In this document: positions 36,637-46,467 of the stretch, piece by piece | How positions within the stretch are numbered: the first letter of the stretch is position 1 | How the letters are laid out: the number at the start of each line of letters is the position of its first letter | Source of the DNA: Romanomermis culicivorax | Lineage: Eukaryota > Nematoda > Enoplea > Mermithida > Mermithidae | Direction: 5' to 3' | Assembly: GCA_963922205.1 (NCBI GenBank) | Contig: CAWUHX010000158.1 | Coordinates: 124,001-188,000 of the forward strand | DNA length: 64,000 nt | The notes under the pieces: generated by a model | Seen by the model: only the letters and a program-made list of their open reading frames with translations | What the model was told of the DNA's origin: nothing | Database searches by the model: none | Program-made: the position numbers and the translations under genes

Positions 36637-37661
36637 CAGTGCGGCTCAAAAGTTTACGCCCACTTCGTAAAGTTTAATTTTCTGAAAAAGTTGATCAACA
36701 TTGAATTCAGCTTGTTCAATTACTTAATCGATTACAATATCGTTAATACCATCCGGCAGCTTATTTATTTTATGGCGAATTGGTTTCAAGGATCTCTATT
36801 AAATAACAGAGAATTAAGCCCTATTCCGAAGTGCAGTCGCCGACAAAAATCCTAGAATTTTTCACTTCTGCATATGGATTTAAAGTACAATTTTTTTGTC
36901 TTCCTTGTGAGCAATTTCCGGTTATTAATGACGTTTTGTCGAAAATTTTTCCAGTGGAATTTATTCTTTTAATTCACTGATATTAATCATTTTTATGTTG
37001 ATTCTAATGGTCGAAAAATTAAGATCTTGGCTAAAAAATTGAACTGAGTACATTCTATCTGCCAAAACCTGAAGCTTGAACTTTTTTGAAATTTTTTTAC
37101 GTCGGATGCTGATTTACTTACAATACTTTGAACATAATAGAAATTTTTCAGTCATTATGCAAATGGGACCAGATTCTAAGATTTCAATTTTTTATTTCTG
37201 CAATTCCGATTCCAAGCGTAAATATATTTACACAAATAAACAAATATAAACACAAATATGAGCGATCTACTCCGGTTTTGGAAAATCAACTGTTTTCCCG
37301 TTGAATATTTTAGCTATGGCTATAATTTTAGGTCCATTGGAATGCGCATAAAAAACTAATTAAGGTCTGAGAGTCAAAAGCACAAATTTCGTGGAAAAAA
37401 TTTTAAAAAACGTCATAATAGTTGAAAATCGATCACAGAAAGATCAAAAATAAGTAGTATTGGAGTTCATTGTTAATCAATAAATACCTTTAGAAAAAAG
37501 TCACCAAACCATTTTGTAGGGCCCTAAATTAGAAATTCAATGGTACCCAGCTTATCGTCATTGATTGAGTATTCGTTGAATAACCTTATTTCAAAGTTGA
37601 TCAATGTTTTCGAAAAATCGAACTGTACGAAGTGCGTCTAAACTTTTGAGCCACAAATCTG
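36637..37661. mobile_element. Tc1/mariner-like TIR element, about 1 kb, no transposase
   Basis: The left end CAGTGCGGCTCAAAAGTTTA is mirrored at 37630-37661 (rc CAGATTTGTGGCTCAAAAG), with about 45 bp of imperfect inverted repeat. TA precedes the left end. No transposase motifs were found inside, so it is non-autonomous or eroded. It inserted in a gene 2 intron. Confidence 0.6.
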
Positions 37662-37782
37662 CTGCGAGCCAGACACCGCGGGGGTTCTATTTGTCTTACT
37701 ATACCACTGAAGATGCAACACTGGTCACACGTGGTCGTCCATCAGGACTCTTTCGTCTTTCATGTAGATGAACTGATTTCAG

Positions 37783-37887
37783 AACCATGTCAAGAAAAAT
37801 TCAAAATCAGGTCATTGAGGTCAAATCAAGTTATTTATTCCCCAAATGACAGGTGTGTAGCGAAGATGCAGCTAAATTTCTACTCAA
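37783..37887 (+). CDS. Gene 2, possible B2-type exon
   Basis: A 35-codon exon, acceptor actgatttcag, phase 1-1 with a weak donor GTGGAA. It encodes EPCQEKFKIRS and NDRCVAKM (C-x21-C), the same codon length as the exon at 43838. If the donor is unused the frame runs to TGA at 37905-37907, making it a terminal exon. Two B2-like exons in a row (here and 38146) break the usual order. Confidence 0.5.
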
Positions 37888-38145
37888 GTGGAATCTTTTC
37901 TTCATGATTGAGAGTTCATGATAATTTTATATTTTCCGCTCTACAACAAGTCTGCTTCTACAAAATTCACATTTGCTGGAATGTAATTAGCGTTTTGTAT
38001 TGTTCATTCAGTTTGAAATTCAGTCTGATAGTAAGGAGAAATCGTGGGATAATCGGCTTGATGGCATGATGAGCCTATATTCTGCTTAATCAGATTGTCC
38101 CAAACTTTCCAAAGAAAATTAAAATTAAATCTTTACTTCCGCCAG

Positions 38146-38298
38146 CCCTTAATCCGAAGATTGATGGCTCGAAAATTTATCCGAGTTGTACCGCCAAGTC
38201 GCACCACCGTAATTTCGTTTTCTTCAACTCCTTCAATGACTCAACGCCGGCAGTATGTGATAAGAACTCTGTAAAAATGTCGCCTCGACATATAACAG
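38146..38298 (+). CDS. Gene 2, B2-type exon
   Basis: A 51-codon exon, acceptor acttccgccag, donor GTGGAG, phase 1-1. It encodes YPSCTAKSHH, an F-rich middle, then AVCDKNSVK and ends RHITG (C-x22-C). It is aligned by spacing with exon 33195. Confidence 0.65.
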
Positions 38299-41216
38299 GT
38301 GGAGTAAGAAATTAAGTAATGTTTATTGTTTACACTTGGGAGTTCCATGAGTGTAAATTGATAAATCAGATTCTATAGTTCATGGAGTAACTCCATGCTT
38401 TATGTTACGTTAATCCCAGTCTTCCGTATTTACTCTTGAATGTGTATGCATGTTTCACATAAATAATCGTAACCTAGAGTCTAAAAAGTATACTGGAATC
38501 ACCACTGGCTACAGAACTCGTTAAGATTTACGAAGTAACAGTCGTTATATGCTGATCTTTAGTGTACTGTTTGTGGTAAAATCGGCCCAGTAATGCCTCT
38601 TCCCTTATGTCTACCATGAATACAGCATCAAAATCGTTTATGATGCTCTGGAACAATAAAAGCGTTAAATTACACATAAAAATTCGATTAGGACGCACAT
38701 AAGATTGTCCTTATCGAATTAAATCGAATTTTCATAGTTCTGTGAACGCAAAAATGTCACCAGAATGCCGAAAACTTTCACAAAATTCAAAAAGCAAAGA
38801 ATTCAATGAAATATCTTCATAATAGATAATTTGACGCAATAAAAAGAATTCCGTTGAGAAATGAATGCGTTTTCTGAGTGCATTGGCAGAAAATCTTGGC
38901 CGTATTGACCCGTTGCGTGAGAGATAAAAAAAAGTTTGAAAAAGGTTTCGTGTTTCATGGAACTATTTTTTTGACTCATAGTGCCAAAGCTCCAGTTTAG
39001 GAAACTATGTTCAACTGTTGGATGTGTTAAACAAAAAATATGCCTTTGTGAGCAACTATTTTTGTAACAATCAACTAATGAGAAAAAAGTTGTGAATTTT
39101 TTAGTCACTGAGCCAATAGGTTTTACTGGTACAAATGCGGGTGTACAAAAAGTAGCAGTTGTATAACCGCCTTTTCAAACTAACACTTCATTATTGTTCT
39201 GTATTCTAAATATTTACATTTTATAGTACATTCGATAGGCTAGTAGGCGGAAATTACTCTATTCATTTTGAAATGATCGATGCAGTGGTCAGCCTTACAT
39301 GAGATCAGAAAATCAATTCCAATGACCTTGAACTGGTTGGAAAGAGTGATCATCAGGGAATGTGTATCGTGAGGGAAAAATTCGTTGAATAGAATCAACG
39401 AGCTTTCCATAATTCTGAATACAAGTTTGATCCAACCTCACTGCGAGTATTCACCATCCGTAATATTCTCTGAGTTATGCAACTCTGAAACTTGAGCAGT
39501 TTGAAGATTCCTAAATAGAAACGTTTGCAAACATAAGGGTTCTTTTATAGAGAGCAACATGATGTAGCTGGCTCAAGGCCATCGAATGCACTGAAAGAAG
39601 TTCTAAATCAGAATTTCCATCATAAAGCATTCCCTCGTCAGTCAAAAATGAATATGCAATCGATGTTTTCTCAGAGAACTTTTTTCTGCAACTGTGGAAA
39701 GGACTCAAACATTTTTTGACACAGGAACAAAGTTTTAAACGCAAGAAATCGCTGTTCCTTTCCGTTTTGAACGTGTTTTTGCACTAGGATGCTGCTGGGG
39801 TATCGAAAATTCTTAAAATATAGCGAAAAATTGAAATTTCTTGAAGGCATTGTTATACAAAATATCTCTCTCTCTCTTTCTCAAGAGTTTTATTCCTCAA
39901 AGCTATTCTTCGAATCTGATTGAAATTTAATTTAAATTCAAAAAAGTGTGAATTGACATTCTGCAGCAGTACCTTAAAAGAAGACCGAAAAAATTCAGAA
40001 CTTCGTTTGAATGAAATTCACAAAAAACTGGTTGCTTTTTAGAATCTCGCTCTTATCAACTGGATGTTATATAGATTGATCATTAAACTTTAGAAATTTT
40101 TTTTAATGTTCAACAACGATGAAATTATACAAATTTCGTATCTCAATTCGTCCACAATTGCGGATATCAGCACAAAAATTCAAATCCCAATTTCTCTTGG
40201 AAAAACGTTAAATATCAATGATTAAAAATGGAAGAGAAGATTACAGACTTACTGAAAAATTATTTGCTAATTCTGACTTTCTAACAGTTGCGAACGATCT
40301 AAATTCAAATAAATAATGGTAATTATGCCTGAGAGCGGCGCGAAGCGCCAGAAAAATTTTAATTTTGACTTTCTAAAGTGCACAAGCATGAATTTTTTCG
40401 GTTTGAATGGTCGAATTTATTTTCCACATTAAGTTTCTGCATGAGGTCACATCATGGACAGTAAACTGTAGTGTTCGCACGTTGCAGCTATGCATGAACT
40501 CCAGTTTCTCACCTTGAAATTTCATATCAATAACTATAGTAGGATACAGCTCATCGTAAACCATTGCTTTTGATTCCAATTTTCAATTTATGTTTTCAAA
40601 GTTCATTTATTCGCAGTATTTGTCTATTGCGTAGTAAGTTTACTGTAAAAATGCTTTATCATCAATAAAACCGATTGGATTGAGGTTCTTATTTCCGAGC
40701 TGTTTTTTCCGACCATCATGATCAGACGTACACTTCCCATTGAAATTTGCATTTTCCTTACCTTTTCTTCGATTGTTTAATCGATATATGACTGGGACGG
40801 ATACTTATTCAGAAACAATCGAAATCAAAGCGTAGAATGTGGATATTGACCTTATCAAGGCGTTTTCATTCACAATCCAAAGGTTGCTGATTTTTTGGAA
40901 TTTTCTAAGAAAATAATCCATGAATGAAATAAAAAAATAGTGGTTTTTGATTAAAATTTATACCGACCCGGCCGTGAATTTCGTAAATGCGTGATATTCT
41001 AGAATATGATACAAGAGTAATTATGTTATCGAACGCAAAAGACCGACACCTCAGATCTGCCCTGACTATTGTAGTTTTATAGAACCATTTTTTAAGCAGC
41101 TTTTCTAAGTATGGATCGCGGCTATCGTAGAAGATGCACTTGGCTAGAAATTTTCGATAGAACTTGACACTCCAAGTAGCATTTCTAACTAGAAATGACA
41201 GATCTTCTTTTTGCAG
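38299..41216. other. Intron with repeat R copy and a 13-bp hairpin
   Basis: Contains repeat R at 39250-39440 and the perfect hairpin ggcgcgaagcgcc at 40337-40349. The longest open frame, on the minus strand at 40905-41408, overlaps the real B1 exon and is not a gene. Confidence 0.45.
39250..39440 (+). repeat. Dispersed repeat R, copy 3 of 3
   Basis: Aligns with 11470-11660 and 32900-33095. A frame reads GMCIVREKF followed by a stop, again like a decayed A exon. Confidence 0.6.
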
Positions 41217-41345
41217 CCTCCTATGTGGCAGGTAGTTGCAGATATAACATAGATAAAATCTACGCGGTCGTGAACACTGCAACTCAAGGAAAGGTGTCAG
41301 AATGGAAGTTTTGTTCCGCCGATAATGACAAGTTCGATGTGACAG
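41217..41345 (+). CDS. Gene 2, B1-type exon
   Basis: A 43-codon exon, acceptor ctttttgcag, donor GTTCGT, phase 1-1. It encodes GSCRYNID, then SEWKFC and KFDVTG. SEWxxC and the KFD end match exon 16397 best. Confidence 0.75.
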
Positions 41346-41467
41346 GTTCGTATATGAATGTGTGAGCTCAGAGCCACTTCTAGATCTGATTATTTGTTGA
41401 AATCGCAATCTTCTTCAAAAGAAATCATACTGCCGACAACAATTAATATATTTTCATCTTATTACAG

Positions 41468-41530
41468 TTTGTGTCTATGGTGATCACTGCGTTAGACTTA
41501 CCGAATTGATGGAAAAAACAAGGAAAACTA
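41468..41530 (+). CDS. Gene 2, A-type exon (C-x5-C)
   Basis: A 21-codon exon, acceptor tcttattacag, donor GTAAGT, phase 1-1. It encodes CVYGDHC VRLTELMEK, similar to CQYGEKC VVKEDL of gene 1 (10025). Confidence 0.75.
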
Positions 41531-42266
41531 GTAAGTGTAAGACAACTGCGACATGCTTGAAACATTGATGTGGATCTTTCAGTCTGAGAAAATCAATTTT
41601 CTTGAGTTTGCGATAAATTTTAATTATGCTCGCATAATTCTTTCATATTTTGGTTACCGTAATAGAAAACCTCTTTGATCATGTATCACAAGTTTCTAAT
41701 CAGTGGTGTCACCACTATAAAACGTTTGGGTATTAATATTTGAACCGATACAGGCTTATAAATACTGATTTGAAGTGTTATGTTCATTGTATTTCGACAA
41801 GTTTAACGTGGACGACTGTTTTCAGGTTGAGAGGTTGTTACGCTGCATGACTGCTCCTCCACGTGTAGCTGTGCTAATGTAATTAGGAAGGTCAGCAGCA
41901 AATTCAGTTGTGTCGTAATGTTACTCTCAAACATGAATTATTTTTTTGAACCTAATTCCAAAAATCTACCAAGTATGGACAGAAATCAATTTTTTTGATC
42001 TCCATAATGACATTTCAGACAAGTGATGTTATATTGAAACATCCGTGAATATTATCTAGACATTTTCAGTGCAGCTAATCTGAGTCGACACCACATTATT
42101 GTAATTGAAGTATATGTATTTATTTGCCTAGCTGATAATCAAATAGCTTCAGACGTAGATTTGGACAGGGCTAGAAAAAATAGATCATAAGATTTCACAT
42201 GCCATACAAATATACTATATTTCAAATTTTCGTGATGGCCGTTGGCATAGTTATTAATTAGGGAAG

Positions 42267-42407
42267 GATATATTGATATGCCTTTAATTCATACTAAATT
42301 CCCAGAGGGATCAAGTTGCTCCGATATCTTGAATGACGAAGCCATAAGAAGAAGATTTCTCAGTGATTCAACAAAATGCGATTTCGAAGCACTAGCTAAA
42401 GGAACAG
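42267..42407 (+). CDS. Gene 2, C-type exon
   Basis: A 47-codon exon, donor GTAATC, phase 1-1. The acceptor chosen is the AG at 42265-42266, because the upstream AG at 42260 gives the wrong phase. It encodes SSCSDILNDEA and TKCDFEALAKGTG. Confidence 0.68.
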
Positions 42408-43837
42408 GTAATCAGAAAGCTATGGCTCATTGTACATTCATTTATTCCTTTTCTGCTTACTGTGGATTGCCAATCCAGTGTTGAAAGTTACTCACAAGTT
42501 TATGGTCGGCTCAAAAAAGTTTGAGTATTTTCGAAAGGGGAACATTCTGAAAGTTTCAATCAAAAAATGAGTTTCACTGCTAATCAACTAAAATGTCGGT
42601 GGGCAATCATTACCACTAGAAAGAATTGCTCATCTTGCTGCTGCTCATTTGTGAACTGTGCTAGAACCTGATCTGCTATAAATATGCTTGTTGCATAAAC
42701 TTCATGTACTACGTGAATTTATAGTTTATTTTATTGGACATGTTTCCAAATAAATCGCAAATTTTTTATTTTTTCGATTTTCTGGTTGAAATAGGACTTG
42801 TGATCGAAAGAGTAGAAACTTCCTTGAAAATGACTAATTTCGTCATTTTTCAATGCACAAGCATTTTATTAAAGATAGACCATGATGTTACAAAACTCAC
42901 AGACCACAGAGTTTACCACAGAGTCTGATGCAGGAAAAACTACCAATCCAAGCTCATAGTAATTTTAGAAGTGAGTAGACTTTTTACAAAGACTTGTCGC
43001 TGTTGATGGTGCGCACATCTATTGGTTTGCTTTTAGAATTGATTCTATGCAATGGCTGATCTATTTTTTACTAAAAAAGTTTCATGCAACAGGCTCGAAA
43101 AATTTTAATCGTGATTTATTCCATTAAGAACTCATACGAAGCGGCAGCGCCGGCAATGCACCAATACCTACCGGAGGTAAACACCCACTTTGCAAGTTTG
43201 GCAATACGAAGTTATATTTCTGGGAGAAAAGGAAATTTTCGCAATGTATTAATAACGAATACAAGAATGTTGCATATGGTGAGTTTTTTGTGTATTCAAA
43301 TTTGAGTCTGTTACAGAAGCTCTCTAATTAGCATAAGATAGTCGACGATAAGCGTGGATGTAACAACAGACTTATTTCCAAAATTATATTTCGGAATGAA
43401 CAATAACGAATGTAAATTACTAACACGACCCCGGAACAAACACAAAAATGAGAAGACAAGAATGCTTGGAAGAGACTGAACGAATGACGACAACACAATA
43501 TTACACAAAAATACGCGTTTTGTCTTATTCACCAAAAATCGATTTTAAAACCGTTTTTAAGACGCACTTTCTGAGAAGTTCGTCATTGTATCACATTGAG
43601 CTATGATCAGTTGAAAATTTATGAAAGGTGAAAATCAGATACATTGGGTATTTATTTATACACTATTATTGAAAAATGTAAAACTCAAAATCTTCTCAAG
43701 TCAGCTGTGATTCTCAAATACTAATTTCAATCGAACTTTCAGCAAACCTTCCTGAATATTGCTGTCCTAGAAGCTATATTTTAGATTTCTTATCTTTTTA
43801 GTTAATAAAAACCTTGACAATCGTTCTCTTTTTTAAG
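42408..43837. other. Intron, nothing recognised
   Basis: No exon or transposon terminus supported. 60-75 codon frames here are at chance level. Confidence 0.4.
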
Positions 43838-43942
43838 GTAACTTGAATTGTCCCTATAATAATAAGCCAGTGGCCGAAATAGTCAGACGGGACAATCTGA
43901 TCATATATAAGTTGTGTGGTCCGAACAAGCTAGATGTTGAAA
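43838..43942 (+). CDS. Gene 2, B2-type exon
   Basis: A 35-codon exon, acceptor ctcttttttaag, donor GTAAGA, phase 1-1. It encodes NLNCPYNNKPVAEIV and YKLCGPNKLDVE (C-x21-C). No B1 exon was found between it and the final A-C pair. Confidence 0.7.
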
Positions 43943-44209
43943 GTAAGAAATCACTAGACAGCATGTTCGCAATACTAAATTATGTATTAAACGTCGGAGC
44001 ATTATTCATTGACTGCGTTCAACACAGTCGGCATTTTGTATGAAATTTTCATTGCCTATGCCTTACAAAGTATATTTATTCTGGCGACCCAAGTGCAAAC
44101 CAATTAATTGAAAAAATTTTGTAGAAAAATTAACTTTCAGTTTTAGTTCATGATCAGATTGCACTAGGCACGGCTCGAGTATTACAAAACGTGAGCATAC
44201 ATGTATTGG

Positions 44210-44640
44210 GGCCCCGAGATCTGGAAGGAGGGTCGGGTGACTATTTTTGGGCAGGGGTCAGTGATTCCCAAAATTTTGGGGAGGGGTCTCTGAGAGAAAA
44301 AAGTCGATTTTTTAACGAAAAAGTCCAAAAAATAGTATTTCTGGTCTGAAAAGACCGAAAAAATGTATTCATGGCGCGAAGCGCCGAGGAAGTTGAAGTT
44401 TTCGACCATTTTTTGTTCATAATTTGGCGTTTTTCATCAAAAAATTGACATTTTTCAGTATTTTTCCGACCAAAAGTATGGGGGTCCCTACGACTGCCAT
44501 ATGGCTAGCCATTAGATTGGAAAATCCTGACGGGGAGTTCGACCAATGGCTAGCCATACGGTCGATGATTTCTCTGTGGGGGTTCCCATAACACTCCCCC
44601 CAATATCATGCATGAGCGTGAAGTCGTACATCCATTTTTC
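44210..44640. repeat. Dispersed repeat S, copy 2, with hairpin and telomere-like tail
   Basis: Matches 31270-31620. It contains the perfect hairpin ggcgcgaagcgcc (44373-44385) and tggctagccat twice. Three GCCTAA units follow at 44731-44748. Confidence 0.6.
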
Positions 44641-45135
44641 ATGGATTTATGTGTGCTTAAAGTACAGTCGAAATTAAGTTCACCTCCTGCAGATTTCTTT
44701 GCTCCCGATGCATAACCGTCACCAACCGACGCCTAAGCCTAAGCCTAATTCAGTATTTGGATGCCTCTATCCCCAAAACTGTTGGATCTGGCAGATTTAA
44801 ATTCTGTCTTTTTCCCTTCAAATCTGCGTCTTTTATTGTGCCTAGGAGTATTTTGACAATTTTTTGGTGTCAACGCATGATCATTCAAGGTCATTTTATG
44901 AATTCCTCATAGAAATGATAAAGATTGAATTTTAGAGGCATGAGTGATCATGAGACTTCAAAAAATTTGCTTTTCTGTGAATTTGACGGCCATTGTTATC
45001 AATGAGACTTACCTGAATACAACTGCATACCAGATGAGGTAACTTTAGTACCAGATTGACTTGGTTCTTAGCACCAGTTTAGTTTTAATACAAGAGCTGA
45101 TTACTGTTGAATAAGGAAGGTCAGTGCAAGGAAAA

Positions 45136-45340
45136 ATGGAATATATAGTCCGTTTTTCGTGAAATGCTTCTAAATGATGAAAGTGGAACGCAAGTAGTAT
45201 TTTAGATTTTCACAATTTGCTGATGAACGACAATTTTTCGAGTGGATAATTTTACTGAATGATGTAAACGATTTTGACGACAGTACTGATTTGTATCCCT
45301 AGCTTTTTGGAAGCATTTTATAAAAAACAGACTTTTGCCA
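45136..45340 (+). mobile_element. MITE copy, internally deleted
   Basis: Runs from TATAGTCCGTTTTTCGTG to AAAAAACAGACTTTT. It lacks about 50 bp of the middle compared with the copy at 52127-52377. Confidence 0.75.
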
Positions 45341-45602
45341 AATTTTTCTTAAATCTTTTTAATTGTATATAAACACTGAGATCACGCAGAAAACCAACTT
45401 ATAATGCATTTTTTCCATTTCTGATATGACGGTATTATGGTATATGTCTGTTTACCCATATTTGCGCTGCAACCAGAGAAAAAATTCAGGAACCAAACAA
45501 ACTTATGAGCTTTTCGGTATCATCATGAGCCAATAGAATTTGTCCGAGGACAATTATTCTAACCAGGCAGATAATACTGTTTACTTAAATATTATACTTC
45601 AG

Positions 45603-45677
45603 TTTGTCGGGTCAATGACGTTTGTGTGGATACCGTGGAAATGAAAAAACAAATTGGGCGAAAAACATATGCTAGTC
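45603..45677 (+). CDS. Gene 2, A-type exon (C-x5-C)
   Basis: A 25-codon exon, acceptor attatacttcag, donor GTAAGA, phase 1-1. It encodes CRVNDVC VDTVEMKKQ. It is followed after 63 bases by the terminal exon. Confidence 0.75.
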
Positions 45678-45740
45678 GTAAGAAATAAATCTTTCCATCA
45701 TATAAAGTTATGTCATATCAAAATTACAAAATTATTTCAG

Positions 45741-45865
45741 CTAAAGTGTATAAAGGATGCATTGATCTCATGAATTATTGGCGAACAAAATCGGAAAAAT
45801 CTTATTCCGAATTTTTCAAGCCGAATGAGAGCAATCGCTGTGACTTTCATAAATTCTTTCGGTGA
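45741..45865 (+). CDS. Gene 2, terminal C-type exon
   Basis: The acceptor aaattatttcag is followed by a phase-1 frame to TGA at 45863-45865. It encodes YKGCIDLMNYW, then NRCDFHKFFR and stop. It parallels the terminal exon of gene 1 (10140). An AATAAA lies 92 bases downstream. Confidence 0.78.
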
Positions 45866-45956
45866 ACACCGTGTTTAGAATTTTTTATTTCCGCGTTTTG
45901 TGTGATGGGCCACGATGTTAATTTTTATGTGATGGCTATGGTGTTAATTTGTTTCT

Positions 45957-45962
45957 AATAAA
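45957..45962 (+). terminator. Poly(A) signal AATAAA for gene 2
   Basis: Canonical hexamer 92 bases after the stop codon of the terminal exon. Confidence 0.55.
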
Positions 45963-46111
45963 TGGTGTCAGATTGTTTAAAGATTTGGAAACTGCTCAGG
46001 AGCTAATCATCACTCTCAAGCAGATTTATTTGGCTAGTCTGAAACATTGCGAGTTTGAGCTTCTACTTTTTCATTTGCTTCAAAAAACTCGAATTGCAAA
46101 TCATATTCAGT

Positions 46112-46325
46112 ACTAGTTTATTAGAAAATGCCCCGATGAGGCAGAAAAATGAAGAATGTACTTGCTTGGATCGTTGCCAAGCCAGAAAAAGAAGTGAACT
46201 AGGTTTTTGAGAAATTGGGTTAAAGTTGGGAAAAAATCACTTTCGTTACATAGGATTTTCATTCTTTCTCAAAAAAAATTGTCCATGTCTGTGAAAAGTG
46301 CATTCTGCAGCATTGCGCATTTTGT
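46112..46325 (+). mobile_element. Partial copy of the 22728-type TIR element
   Basis: TACTAGTTTATTAGAAAATG followed by ccccgatgaggcag matches the left end of the element at 22728 and continues for about 210 bp. The right half is missing. Confidence 0.7.
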
Positions 46326-46467
46326 CCTTCCCCTGGCATCAACTACAGTAACATTTTCCTATATGAAAATTATAAGCACGTGACTTCAAAAGTAAATAAA
46401 TGGTGGTGGTGGTGGCCTAACGCCTGAATTTTAAACGGTCAAGGGGCAAATTATTTTTGATTTTTAG

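Larger units (their letters stand above)
16397..45865 (+). other. Gene 2 span: modular cysteine-exon gene
   Basis: At least 17 exons, all on the plus strand and all phase 1-1, fall into four repeated types arranged mostly B1-A-C-B2: 16397 B1, 17739 A, 20409 C; 29517 B1, 32296 A, 32406 C, 33195 B2; 35521 B1, 35719 A, 36364 C, 37783 and 38146 B2; 41217 B1, 41468 A, 42267 C, 43838 B2; then 45603 A, 45741 C with stop. The visible exons total about 630 codons. Each module contributes six to eight cysteines in pairs. Exons within a type diverge strongly in sequence but keep cysteine spacing, suggesting old duplications or fast evolution. No known domain was recognised. The first exon is not found, and the span could contain more than one gene. 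Confidence 0.65.

Noticed and set aside
36475-36855. 126-codon plus-strand frame starting at the end of a C exon
   Set aside because: It reads out of the exon through the donor into a TIR element; not a transposase.
37152-37217. Exon-like block, phase 1-1, with a cysteine
   Set aside because: It lies inside the 36637-37661 TIR element, has no first cysteine and does not fit the exon order.
40905-41408. 167-codon minus-strand frame, the longest outside retroelements
   Set aside because: It overlaps the plus-strand B1 exon at 41217-41345 and has no domain; it is an antisense shadow.
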